A stretch of 64,000 nucleotides of DNA from Hydrogenoanaerobacterium sp032017025 (GTDB lineage Bacteria; Bacillota; Clostridia; Oscillospirales; Ruminococcaceae). Each line of letters begins with the position of its first letter. Position 1 is the first letter of the stretch. The translations under genes were made by a program, and so were the position numbers. The notes below the pieces were generated by a model. It worked only from the letters and a program-made list of their open reading frames with translations. It was not told the origin of the DNA and did not search any database. The stretch covers positions 62,001-126,000 of the forward strand of contig NZ_DALZQO010000005.1 in NCBI RefSeq assembly GCF_032017025.1, written 5' to 3'. Below are positions 51,679 to 60,411 of this stretch, in pieces.

Positions 51679-53280
51679 ATGTATAAACTTCTGATTGTAG
51701 ATGACGAAGCAATCACACGAAGCGGAATCATCAAGCATGTCCCCTTTGAAAAGTACGGAATCACCGAGATTTCGCAGGCAGATGACGGCGTAAATGCTTT
51801 GGAGCTTGCCAAAAGCTTTTGCCCCGACATTGTTCTTTCTGATATTAAAATGCCGCGCATGGATGGAATCACCTTTGCCAATGAGCTTAAAAAGCTGAAC
51901 CCCGATTGTGTGCTTATTTTTATGAGCGCGTACAGCGACAAGGAGTACTTTATTAAAGCGATTAAGCTAAAAGCGGTAAGCTATGTGGAAAAGCCGATTG
52001 ATATTGACGAGCTGGAAGCCGCGATCAAAAACGCAGTGGATGAGCTGCAGCGCCACATTAGCCGCGAGAATATTTCAAACCGCATGGATAAGGTGCTGGA
52101 AGAAAGCCGCAGCCTTTTCAACAATCAGCTTGCCTTGCTGTTGATAAAACACGAGACCCCGATGGAAGAGATTGAGGAAAAGATTTCGCTGATGGATATG
52201 GACATTCCCCTGGATGGGAGTTTTGTCACGCTGCTCATCAAAATTCAAAACGGAAGTGCTATGACGCCCAAAGAGACCGAGAATATTCGTGAACATGTAT
52301 ATAAGGTGCTTAACGAAGTGCTGGGCAGCCTGGAAGAACGTGCCCTGTGGGCATACCGTGGCAACAACCAAATTGTATTGCACCTTTTTACTCCGCACAG
52401 TGAGCGGCATAAGCTTTCGGCTGAACGCATGGTCAGCTTTGCCGAGCAGATTTACATTCGTGAAAGCGAGGTAAACCCGATTTCGATTGCAATCGGCAGT
52501 GTGGTTTCGGGTATCGATCAAATCATTCACTCCTACATCAGCGCGGCGGTGGTATTGCAAAAGCTTTTCTTTAAAAAGGGAATCCCTGTCGACTATTACC
52601 GCGGCGAAGAACCCGCTGCAGCCTATCATTTTGAAAGCGACCTCACCGAGAGCTTTACCGAGCTGATTGAAAAGGGCATGCAGAGCCAGGCTGTAGAGTT
52701 TGTAAGCACATTGACAGCCCAGATTATGCTGTGCACCGATACGCAAATCATTACCATTAAAAACGAGTACTACCGCTTGCTTTGTGTGGTGGATAAATAT
52801 GCGGTGGGGCAGTTTACGGGACAGACGGAGCAAAGCGGTGAAAGCGACCTTGTGTGGAATGTGGTTGCCTCTACCGAGAGCCTCAGCGAGCTTTCGCGTT
52901 ACCTCATTGGTAAGATTAACCGCTATTTTTCTGAATTGCGCGACCAAAACAACAATGATGCCATTGCGCTGAAAATTCAGAAGTATATTTCGTTCAACTA
53001 TCACAATTCTGCTCTATCCATCGAAGAAATCAGCGATGAAATCGGGATGTCGCCGGCCTATCTGTGTGTGCTGTTCAAAGCACAAACCGGTAAGACCATC
53101 AACGGCTACATCACCGATGTGCGGGTGGAGAAAGCAAAGGAGCTGCTCAAGGACGGCAAGGTGAAAATTGGCGAGATTGCAAAACGATGCGGCTACAACG
53201 ACTCGGATTATTTTGCAAAGGTATTTAAAAAGATGGTAGATTGCTCGCCGAGCGAATACCGCAAGAAGTATATTATCTAA
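51679..53280 (+). CDS. YesN-type response regulator (receiver + AraC helix-turn-helix)
   Basis: 533 residues. Receiver domain 1-120 with phosphoacceptor D55 (VLSDIKMPRMDG) and YVEKPIDIDEL; a long middle region (about 130-420) seen in clostridial YesN proteins; and an AraC DNA-binding domain at about 430-530 (HNSALSIEEISDEIGMSPAYLCVLFKAQTG read across, and CGYNDSDYFAKVFKKMVDCSPSEYRKKY). GGAGG at 51665-51669 fits ATG 51679 better than ATG 51673. It is phosphorylated by the YesM kinase encoded next. The direct repeats at 46296-46328 are its likely target. Confidence 0.92.
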   Translation: MYKLLIVDDEAITRSGIIKHVPFEKYGITEISQADDGVNALELAKSFCPDIVLSDIKMPRMDGITFANELKKLNPDCVLIFMSAYSDKEYFIKAIKLKAVSYVEKPIDIDELEAAIKNAVDELQRHISRENISNRMDKVLEESRSLFNNQLALLLIKHETPMEEIEEKISLMDMDIPLDGSFVTLLIKIQNGSAMTPKETENIREHVYKVLNEVLGSLEERALWAYRGNNQIVLHLFTPHSERHKLSAERMVSFAEQIYIRESEVNPISIAIGSVVSGIDQIIHSYISAAVVLQKLFFKKGIPVDYYRGEEPAAAYHFESDLTESFTELIEKGMQSQAVEFVSTLTAQIMLCTDTQIITIKNEYYRLLCVVDKYAVGQFTGQTEQSGESDLVWNVVASTESLSELSRYLIGKINRYFSELRDQNNNDAIALKIQKYISFNYHNSALSIEEISDEIGMSPAYLCVLFKAQTGKTINGYITDVRVEKAKELLKDGKVKIGEIAKRCGYNDSDYFAKVFKKMVDCSPSEYRKKYII

Positions 53281-53317
53281 AAGCGGCCGCAGGTCGTGGA
53301 AAGGGGGAGGAACTGCT

Positions 53318-55105
53318 GTGCGGCGATTTAACCTGTTTAAAATATTTTTTCGCGATATGCAGCTGAAATATAAACTGATTCTCTCCTTTCTGGTGCTGAT
53401 TATTGTACCGCTGGTAGTGCAGAACGTTGTAACGTTCGGCAAAATATCGCAGGTGCTGGAGGAACGCATCATCTTCTCCGCCACACAGGTGTTTGCACAG
53501 ACCACCGATTTTGTATCTTACAAAATCAACAAGATTATCGATATCTCTGAGCAGATTGCGGTGAATGGAACTGTCAAAGAAGTGCTTGAAAAACCCTTGA
53601 GTGACTATCCGCTGGAGGAACAATATGAGGATATCAATAAGATGCGCAGTTATCTCAACTCGTTTCGCAACGTGCAGGATATCCACAACGTTTGCCTATA
53701 CGTTCGCGACGAGGTGGTACATTCGGATGTAGACGGCGACATCGCTTCGTTTTCCAGTGCGCGCAAAACCCACTGGTACCAGCAGCTGCCCGGTGCAGAT
53801 GGCAATGTATTTATGGTGCCGCCGGAGTATTACCAACCGCGTGTGGGTGAAATCAACAACCAGAATGTTTTGTCGGTGGTGCGGCGCATTTCGGGTACCG
53901 ATAATTACCTTAATACCATCGGCTACCTGCGCATCGATTTCCTCGAATCCAACATCAAAAACATTTTAACCAATGCGAATTCCATCGACGGCAGCTTCAC
54001 CTACATTCAAAACCGCGATTACCGTATTGTAATCACCACTGAAGATGAGATGATTGATAAGTACCGCATCAGTATGTCGATGATGGACAGCATCTCAAAG
54101 GCAAACGACTGGACCGTCACCAACCTGTCGGGCGAAAAGGTGTATGTGCGTTCCAAACCCATCAACCGCACCGACTGGACGGTAATCACCATTATTCCGG
54201 CCACATGTGTATTCCGTGAAATTATCGAAATCAACAACTTTATGACAGTGTTCCTGTCGGTTATTGCGATTGTTGCAGTGGCACTGTCCATCTTTATTGC
54301 GGTGAACATTGCAAAACGCCTACACCATCTTTCGCAGAAGATGACCATGGTGACGGAAAACGTGTTTGAGGAGTACACCGATGAGAAGGATAGCAAGGAT
54401 GAGATTGGCGAGCTTGCCGAAAGCTACAACTATATGGTAGGGCGTATCTCTAAGATGGTAGTGGAGCAGTATCAGTCCGGTCAGGAGCTGAAAAACGCCG
54501 AGCTTAAAGCATTGCAGGCGCAGATCAACCCACACTTCCTTTACAATACGCTGGATATGATCAACTGGATGTCTTATGAGGATAAAGGTGCTGAAATCCG
54601 CAAAATCATTAAGGCACTCTCTGCATTTTATAAGTTGAGCCTCAGCAGAGGTGACAGCGTCATCTCTATTCGCGATGAGTTGTACCACGTGTCGCTGTAT
54701 ATGAGCATCCAGAACTACCGCCTGCAGAATGCAATTGATTTTACCATCGATTGCCCTGAATATCTGAAGGATTACAGCATCCCTAAAATTACCTTGCAGC
54801 CGATTGTAGAAAACGCGATTTTGCATGGCATACAAGCGCGTGAAGACAAGGCTGGCTCTATTTCGATTACGGTTACGGAGCAGGATGATTATATCTATAT
54901 CCGCACGCAAGATAACGGTGTGGGAGTGCCCGCCGACCGCATTGATGCGATTCTTAACCACGAAAGCAAAAAAGGCTTTGGGCTAAAAAACATTAATACC
55001 CGTATGATGCTGTCGTTCAACTACCTCAGTGGAATTTCGATTGAAAGCGAAGAGGGCGCCGGCACAACCGTAATTGTTAAAATTTTAAAGAAGATTCAGG
55101 ACTGA
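53318..55105 (+). CDS. YesM-type sensor histidine kinase
   Basis: 595 residues. Membrane segments at about 22-44 and 288-312 enclose an extracellular Cache-like sensor. HAMP follows (about 310-365), then the His_kinase domain with phospho-His in INPHFLYNTLDMINWM, and HATPase with PIVENAILHGI and GFGLKNINTRM. GTG start at 53318, GGGAGGA 6 bp upstream. It forms a triad with the anchored binding protein and YesN. Similar triads in Clostridia sense sugars and switch on their importers, e.g. XylFII-LytS-YesN for xylose. Confidence 0.93.
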   Translation: MRRFNLFKIFFRDMQLKYKLILSFLVLIIVPLVVQNVVTFGKISQVLEERIIFSATQVFAQTTDFVSYKINKIIDISEQIAVNGTVKEVLEKPLSDYPLEEQYEDINKMRSYLNSFRNVQDIHNVCLYVRDEVVHSDVDGDIASFSSARKTHWYQQLPGADGNVFMVPPEYYQPRVGEINNQNVLSVVRRISGTDNYLNTIGYLRIDFLESNIKNILTNANSIDGSFTYIQNRDYRIVITTEDEMIDKYRISMSMMDSISKANDWTVTNLSGEKVYVRSKPINRTDWTVITIIPATCVFREIIEINNFMTVFLSVIAIVAVALSIFIAVNIAKRLHHLSQKMTMVTENVFEEYTDEKDSKDEIGELAESYNYMVGRISKMVVEQYQSGQELKNAELKALQAQINPHFLYNTLDMINWMSYEDKGAEIRKIIKALSAFYKLSLSRGDSVISIRDELYHVSLYMSIQNYRLQNAIDFTIDCPEYLKDYSIPKITLQPIVENAILHGIQAREDKAGSISITVTEQDDYIYIRTQDNGVGVPADRIDAILNHESKKGFGLKNINTRMMLSFNYLSGISIESEEGAGTTVIVKILKKIQD

Positions 55106-55177
55106 GCAGACAAGGTATGAATAACAAAGATGGCACCTCGCAAACTAACAGAGAAAAAACAGTTTGGAGTGGGTAGG

Positions 55178-55438
55178 ATGAAGTACGAATTTGCAGCCGA
55201 GATTAAGAAAGTGCCCGATATTGACGGTGCATACGTGGAAATACCGTTTGATGTAAAGGCTGTGTTCGGTAAGGGACGGGTGAAGGTGCATGCCACCTTC
55301 GACGGAGAGCCTTATGATGGCAGCATAGTAAGAATGGGAACACCCTGCCATATTATCGGTATCCGCAAGGAGATTCGTACAAAAATAGGCAAGCAGGCGG
55401 GCGATACCGTGCTGGTGACGGTGGAAGAGCAGGAATAG
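55178..55438 (+). CDS. DUF1905 domain protein
   Basis: 86 residues, a single DUF1905 beta-barrel: MKYEFAAEIKKVPDIDGAYV, IPFDVKAVFGKGRVKVHATF, and KEIRTKIGKQAGDTVLVTVEE. The role of the family is not known; it is often fused to YdeI-type proteins. ATG 55178 matches the usual family start and has GGAG 8 bp upstream; ATG 55130 would add 16 residues of no family match. Confidence 0.85.
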   Translation: MKYEFAAEIKKVPDIDGAYVEIPFDVKAVFGKGRVKVHATFDGEPYDGSIVRMGTPCHIIGIRKEIRTKIGKQAGDTVLVTVEEQE

Positions 55439-55481
55439 CAAACTACAAAGCCGGATACGGTTTAACGGAGGAAAACATATT

Positions 55482-55685
55482 TTGAACGGACAGACAAGAA
55501 GCAACATTAAAATAGGTGCACTGGTTGACATTGTGCTAAAAAAGGATCAGCCCACAGGCAAGCTTACCCGTGGGCATGTAAAACGGATTTTGACCAAAAG
55601 CCCAAACCACCCTCACGGCATTAAGGTAATGCTGGTAGAAGACGATATGGTGGGCAGGGTGCAGGAGATTGTTGGAGAAAACTGA
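55482..55685 (+). CDS. YwbE family protein (DUF2196)
   Basis: 67 residues, full length for YwbE. The typical pattern is present: IKIGALVDIVLKKDQPTGKL, TRGHVKRILTKSPNHPHGIKV and GRVQEI. Small KOW-like beta-barrel of unknown function. TTG start at 55482 with GGAGGA 9 bp upstream. Probably co-transcribed with the DUF1905 gene; a strong terminator follows. Confidence 0.9.
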   Translation: MNGQTRSNIKIGALVDIVLKKDQPTGKLTRGHVKRILTKSPNHPHGIKVMLVEDDMVGRVQEIVGEN

Positions 55686-55703
55686 TTGCATACTGCATAA
55701 TCG

Positions 55704-55734
55704 AAAAAGGAGCCGTTTGGTGGCTCCTTTTTTG
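55704..55734 (+). terminator. Terminator after the YwbE gene
   Basis: Perfect 11-bp stem AAAAAGGAGCC with a 7-base loop, followed by T-run. Confidence 0.88.
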
Positions 55735-55879
55735 TACCCTGCTTTTGGTGGATATACGCTTTTGGACAATAAAAAAGCAGGGCTCCCATTTCCTATCCCT
55801 TTTTAATATTTTAGCTGGTAGGTTTATCTAAATTGATTTTAACCCATAATAAGGATAAAACTAAAAAGGTGGAAGAAAG

Positions 55880-56233
55880 ATGAACGATTATTTTGATAAT
55901 CTCGATGAGATTGAAAAGAATCTAAAATATTTAGTTGCGAATCATAGCGAAATCTACCAAGCTTATGAACATTTCGGAAAGCTGGTTCACGAAAAAGGCG
56001 GCCCTTTGGATGAAAAAACCCGCTGGCTGATTAAGGTTGCTTTATCGGCAGACTGTCAAAATGAATATTCGTTAACCACTCATATTCTCAAAGCCATTCA
56101 ATGTGGTTGCTCTAAGGAAGAGATTGAGCATGTCTTGCTGCTTGTCGCCCCAACCTCAGGCTTTCCAAAAATGATGAGAGGGTTGCTTATTTTAAGAAAT
56201 GTTTTAGAACAAACACCCCAGAGTTCGCAATAA
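55880..56233 (+). CDS. Carboxymuconolactone decarboxylase (AhpD-like) family protein
   Basis: 117 residues, single helical CMD domain: LDEKTRWLIKVALSADCQNEYSLTTHILKAI followed by CGCSKEEIEHVLLLVAPTSGFPKMMRG (read across 35-105). The AhpD CxxC redox pair is absent; only one Cys stands at that position (DCQNE), so classical peroxidase function is unlikely. AAAGGTGGAAG lies before the ATG. It is monocistronic. Confidence 0.87.
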   Translation: MNDYFDNLDEIEKNLKYLVANHSEIYQAYEHFGKLVHEKGGPLDEKTRWLIKVALSADCQNEYSLTTHILKAIQCGCSKEEIEHVLLLVAPTSGFPKMMRGLLILRNVLEQTPQSSQ

Positions 56234-56271
56234 AAAGCGCTTGGCTCCATTAGAACTACAGGCAAAGAAAT

Positions 56272-56314
56272 AGCAAGGCAATTGACTGATATGGTCGATT
56301 GCCTTGCTGCTTTA
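56272..56314. terminator. Terminator between the CMD gene and the EAL gene
   Basis: 15-bp stem AGCAAGGCAATTGAC with complement (one G-T pair), 7-base loop, then GCTTTATT. The genes are convergent. Confidence 0.78.
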
Positions 56315-56346
56315 TTCAAGGTGCAGCCTAGTACTTACTGCATTTA

Positions 56347-58626
56347 TTAAGTTTTAGAGGAGGAACCAGGATGATCACTCCATACAAAGCACTCAAATTC
56401 ATCCACAGGCACAGGCTTTGAAAACACATATCCCTGTACCATATCACAGTTAGCGCTGCGCAGGAATTCTACCTGAGATATGGTTTCAACACCTTCAGAA
56501 ACAGTCTGCATATTCAGTTCTTTTGCAAGCGAAAGAATGCTTTGAATGATCTTTTTGCCGCGAGTGTTCCCCTGAGTGTTGCTTTTTTGGAATGCCCCGT
56601 CCAGCTTTATTATATCAACGGGGAATTCATTCAAGAGGTTCAGAGAGGAATAGCCGCTTCCAAAATCATCAAGAGAGCACCAGAATCCGGCCTCATGGAT
56701 TCGATCGATTACATTGGTGAGGTTTTTCATATTTTCAAATAAGACTGTTTCAGTAATCTCGAATTCCAAGAGCTTTGCAGGAATATCGTACTTTTCATGT
56801 ACCAATTTGTATGGTTCCAGAAACTGCGGATCGCGCAAGTGAACCCGTGAAAGGTTGATTGAAATGGGAATCGGTTCAACACCTGCATCAATCCATTTTC
56901 GAATCAGCCGGCATACTTGCTCAAACACATACAAATCAAGTTTGATAATAAACCCATTGCGTTCAAACAGGGGGATAAACTCATTCGGAGGAATCATACC
57001 CTTTTGCGGGTCGTTCCACCTTACCAGCGCTTCGGCGCCGCCCACGGTGTTTGTTTGAATATTTATTTTGGGTTGAAGGTAGATGCAGAACTCTCCGTTT
57101 TCGAGGGCCTGCTCCATACAGTTCTCCATTTCAGTTTCACGGTTCTGCTGTACGCGTATCATATCTTCATAAAAAGAATATTTTAGCAGCTGGATAGACT
57201 CTGTTTTTTTTGCAATCTTGCGTGCTATATTGGCACGATCCTGTATCGTAATAAACTCAAGATTAGGATTATCGATTGTATAAATTCCTGCTTGAACTTG
57301 AAGATAATATCTAATTTCCAACTGCTCATTGTAAGCATTTAGTTCTGTTACAATGGCGTCCAGTCGTTTTACAATTTCTTCTTGCGGCTTTGAAAAAATT
57401 AAAATGTTAAATACATCGGCTGAAATTCGAGCGATCATTTCGCCTTCAGACAGGTGCCTATAAACAATATCATGCAAATACTTTAAGGTTTTATTTCCTG
57501 CTTCGCAGCCCCCTCGATCATTGATTATCTTAAATTTATAGATGTCAAGGGATAACAAGGCATAGGTACCGGCAGGAGCATTTTTAATCTTGCTGATGGC
57601 CTCTGTTTCAAACTTTATACAGGTGTAGCCCTTGGTAATTGGGTCGACAAAGGCCGCATGTTCCAGCTGCTCGCGGTTTTTACGGCTGTTCCAAACAATC
57701 ATAGCAATCAGAATCAAGAATAAAATCATGATACTGATGCTGATCCATACCCCAAAACGCAGAATAGTCACCGTATTGTGCTGTGTATATGAGGTAGGAA
57801 CCACCGAAAGCAAGTACCAATCCTCCACATTCAGCGGTGTATAAAACATCACCTTATGCACATCATCTTTTAATCGAAAATACATAATTCCGTCTTTCCC
57901 TTTACGCATATCCTGCTGCATCTTCTCAGCGGAACGATCAGAATCATACTTACCCCCATCTGCCATCATTTCAAAAAAGTTAGTAAAATTTGAGGGCAAG
58001 CTTCTATTTTGAGATATGATAATCCCATCGCCGTTATGATTTACAATATAGGAAACGCCTTCTCCGTCAAACCTTTGTACGGCAAGCCTTTCCCCCACAT
58101 TCTGAGGAGGGCTACTGGCCACAAGTGCTCCAGTCAGTTTGCCGTCCTTTTTTACAGGAACGGCGTATACAATAACCTCGGTTCCATCAATGTTCGATTT
58201 TGGAATATGTGCCACAACCTGTTTTTCGCCGCCGAATATTCGCACAAAAACAGGCCCTCCGCTTACATCAACTTGTCTGCCATCCGTTGTATAGCACAGT
58301 CCGTTTCGATCAATATAGCTGAGCCTGGCAGAGCCTTGACTTTCGCTTGTTTCTTGTAAATAGGATACAATCTGCGCAGGGTCATCTAACATCGCACAGG
58401 TGGTGGCAGCAAGTTCGAGGTTGCGTAGCGAATGGTTGATTCTATCGGCAACTGTAACGGATATAAGCTCGGAGATATCAGAAAGTGAGCGCTCGGTTTC
58501 TAGTTTTAAAATTGTTCGGGACAGGTTAAGGTATAATGTCAGCATCACAAACAAAATAAATACAACACCTAAGATGCTTGCAAAAATCATATAATTGTCT
58601 CTTTTTCGTTGCTCTGTTTTATTCAT
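56347..58626 (-). CDS. c-di-GMP phosphodiesterase: sensor + degenerate GGDEF + EAL
   Basis: 759 residues. Membrane segment 13-35, extracellular Cache-like sensor (about 40-280), second membrane segment (about 288-312), degenerate GGDEF domain (about 330-480) in which the GGDEF site reads ISADVF, then an EAL domain (about 495-745) with all key residues: AEALVRW, ISINLS, EITETVLFE, LDDFGSGYSSL, IIKLDGAF, EGVET and QGYVFSKP. It should hydrolyse c-di-GMP to pGpG, while the GGDEF part is regulatory at best. GGAGGAAAC lies before the ATG. No cyclase is nearby. Confidence 0.92.
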   Translation of the reverse strand: MNKTEQRKRDNYMIFASILGVVFILFVMLTLYLNLSRTILKLETERSLSDISELISVTVADRINHSLRNLELAATTCAMLDDPAQIVSYLQETSESQGSARLSYIDRNGLCYTTDGRQVDVSGGPVFVRIFGGEKQVVAHIPKSNIDGTEVIVYAVPVKKDGKLTGALVASSPPQNVGERLAVQRFDGEGVSYIVNHNGDGIIISQNRSLPSNFTNFFEMMADGGKYDSDRSAEKMQQDMRKGKDGIMYFRLKDDVHKVMFYTPLNVEDWYLLSVVPTSYTQHNTVTILRFGVWISISIMILFLILIAMIVWNSRKNREQLEHAAFVDPITKGYTCIKFETEAISKIKNAPAGTYALLSLDIYKFKIINDRGGCEAGNKTLKYLHDIVYRHLSEGEMIARISADVFNILIFSKPQEEIVKRLDAIVTELNAYNEQLEIRYYLQVQAGIYTIDNPNLEFITIQDRANIARKIAKKTESIQLLKYSFYEDMIRVQQNRETEMENCMEQALENGEFCIYLQPKINIQTNTVGGAEALVRWNDPQKGMIPPNEFIPLFERNGFIIKLDLYVFEQVCRLIRKWIDAGVEPIPISINLSRVHLRDPQFLEPYKLVHEKYDIPAKLLEFEITETVLFENMKNLTNVIDRIHEAGFWCSLDDFGSGYSSLNLLNEFPVDIIKLDGAFQKSNTQGNTRGKKIIQSILSLAKELNMQTVSEGVETISQVEFLRSANCDMVQGYVFSKPVPVDEFECFVWSDHPGSSSKT

Positions 58627-58995
58627 TTTGTTTCCTCCATCCTTAGTCCAAAGACTGTCTCCCCGTTGCGCTTTTTTATAAGACTATAATAAAAAACATT
58701 TCTGTAAAATGATGGTTAGTAATAGAATACCCCATAAACTTTTATAAAACAATAAAATTTTTCGCTGTTTATAGAAATATTTGTAAATTTACGTTGTATT
58801 TAGGAGACAAGGCGACAGCTTTCTTTATTTTTAGGTAAGCTATCCTAGTATATGTTTCAGAACAACGCTTTAAAGAGTTTACAGCACAAACTTACCAAGT
58901 GAAGGCCAAATGAATAAAGCCTCTCCCAAATCATGATCGGGAGAGGCTTTATAAGTTTTAGATAAGTACTGGTTGGTGTATACTGCTTCTATTCG
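58627..58995. other. 369-bp intergenic region
   Basis: AT-rich. The left end should contain the promoter of the EAL gene (minus strand), for which I see TATAAA-like boxes but no good pair. The middle (58680-58910) shows no coding frame and no repeat. The right end holds the terminator at 58916-58950. Confidence 0.5.
58916..58950 (-). terminator. Terminator of the nucleoside phosphorylase gene
   Basis: Perfect 12-bp stem AAAGCCTCTCCC with an 11-base loop, 45 bp after the stop codon on the minus strand; the T-run is weak (ATTC). Confidence 0.75.
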
Positions 58996-60318
58996 TTAAA
59001 ATTTTTCCACACAATCCATAGTTACACGGGCGTAGACCAATTTTTCTTCAGCAGGTTTGCTACCCGATAGGGTGATGGCATCAAGCAGCATGCGCTCCGC
59101 CTCGGCAATTGAGTCATTCTTTGAGGTAAACAGCTCTGCGAGCACATCACCTGCTTTTACCTCATCTCCAACCTTTTTTACAAGCAAAATACCCGCACTG
59201 TAGTCAATGGGGTCACCCTTGCTTGCTCTGCCTGCCCCCAATACTACCGAAGCAATACCGCAGCGCTCGGTATCCATGTGTGAGATATAACCGTCGGCAG
59301 GGGAAAGAACCTTATGTGTAAGCGGTGCTTTGGCAAACTTTTCGGTATCTTCCAATACAGATACATCACCGCCTTGCGCTGCCGCCATTGCTTTGAGCTT
59401 TTCCAGTGCACGTCCGCTTGCTATGGCGTCCTCTGCAAGTGCACGGCATGCGGCAAGCTCGCCTTTCTCTGCAAGGTACAGCATGTTGCTTGCCAGCTGC
59501 AAACAAACCTCGGTAAAATCTGCTGGGCCATGCCCTTGCAGCGTCTGCACCGCCTCAATTACCTCAAGTGAGTTGCCGATAGCATGCCCCAGCGGAATAT
59601 CCATATCGGTGATGAGTGCAACCGTTCTGCGCCCCATGTGCTCACCAATCGAGACCATCGCCTGTGCAAGCGCGATCGAATCATCCAATGTCTTCATAAA
59701 CGCGCCGCTGCCCGTCTTTACATCCAGCAGAATGGCATTGCTGCCTGCAGCCAGCTTCTTGCTCATAATGGAGGATGCAATTAGCGAAATGTTATCTACT
59801 GTAGCGGTCACATCGCGCAGGGCATACAGCTTTTTATCGGCAGGGGCGATGTTGCCGGTCTGCCCGATGATAGAAAGACCAGTATCACGCACGATATCAA
59901 AGAAACGCTCCTTTTCAATCGAGGTTTCAAAGCCGGGAATCGCCTCGAGCTTATCGATGGTGCCGCCGGTGTGCCCCAGTCCGCGCCCCGACATTTTTGC
60001 TACAGGTACACCGCATGCGGCCACAATCGGCCCGATCACCAGCGAGGTTTTGTCACCTACGCCGCCGGTGCTGTGTTTATCCACCTTAATTCCGGGGATA
60101 GGGGAGAGATCAATCATGTCGCCCGAATGTGCCATACAGTCGGTGAGGTAAGCGGTTTCGTGCGCGTTCATGCCCTTAAAATAGATTGCCATCAGCAGGG
60201 CAGAAACTTGATAATCAGGGATGCTGCCGCCCGTGAAGCCATCCACCACAAACTTGATTTGTTCATCGGTGAGAACCTCACCGTTTCGTTTGTCCATAAT
60301 AATGTCGTACATACGCAT
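58996..60318 (-). CDS. pdp: Pyrimidine-nucleoside phosphorylase
   Basis: 440 residues, the standard length of the Pdp/DeoA family. The phosphate- and nucleoside-binding signature KHSTGGVGDKTSL and SGRGLGHTGGTIDKLEAI is intact, as are the N-terminal helical domain (GFTGGSIPDYQVSALLMAIYFKG read across 28-50) and the C-terminal domain. It converts uridine, deoxyuridine or thymidine plus phosphate to base and (deoxy)ribose-1-phosphate. GGGAGG precedes the ATG. A terminator separates it from the permease genes upstream, so it depends on readthrough or an internal promoter. Confidence 0.95.
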   Translation of the reverse strand: MRMYDIIMDKRNGEVLTDEQIKFVVDGFTGGSIPDYQVSALLMAIYFKGMNAHETAYLTDCMAHSGDMIDLSPIPGIKVDKHSTGGVGDKTSLVIGPIVAACGVPVAKMSGRGLGHTGGTIDKLEAIPGFETSIEKERFFDIVRDTGLSIIGQTGNIAPADKKLYALRDVTATVDNISLIASSIMSKKLAAGSNAILLDVKTGSGAFMKTLDDSIALAQAMVSIGEHMGRRTVALITDMDIPLGHAIGNSLEVIEAVQTLQGHGPADFTEVCLQLASNMLYLAEKGELAACRALAEDAIASGRALEKLKAMAAAQGGDVSVLEDTEKFAKAPLTHKVLSPADGYISHMDTERCGIASVVLGAGRASKGDPIDYSAGILLVKKVGDEVKAGDVLAELFTSKNDSIAEAERMLLDAITLSGSKPAEEKLVYARVTMDCVEKF

Positions 60319-60355
60319 GATAAAAAACCTCCCTGCAAATAATTCATTTCAATCA

Positions 60356-60381
60356 AAAAGGCACGGCGAGCCGTGCCTTTT
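60356..60381 (-). terminator. Terminator between nucleoside permease and phosphorylase genes
   Basis: AAAAGGCACGGC/GCCGTGCCTTTT palindrome with a 2-3 base loop and T-run on the minus strand, 30 bp after the permease stop. Confidence 0.82.
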
Positions 60382-60411
60382 CTATCTTGTTGCCAAACGA
60401 GGCAGAGTTGG

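Noticed and set aside
58627..58690. Possible c-di-GMP riboswitch in front of the EAL gene (GCGCAACGGGGAGAC on the minus strand)
   Set aside because: Only a short fragment resembles the class; the sequence is too short and lacks the paired domains.
59330..60151. 273-residue plus-strand frame opposite the nucleoside phosphorylase
   Set aside because: Antisense shadow of a well-conserved enzyme.
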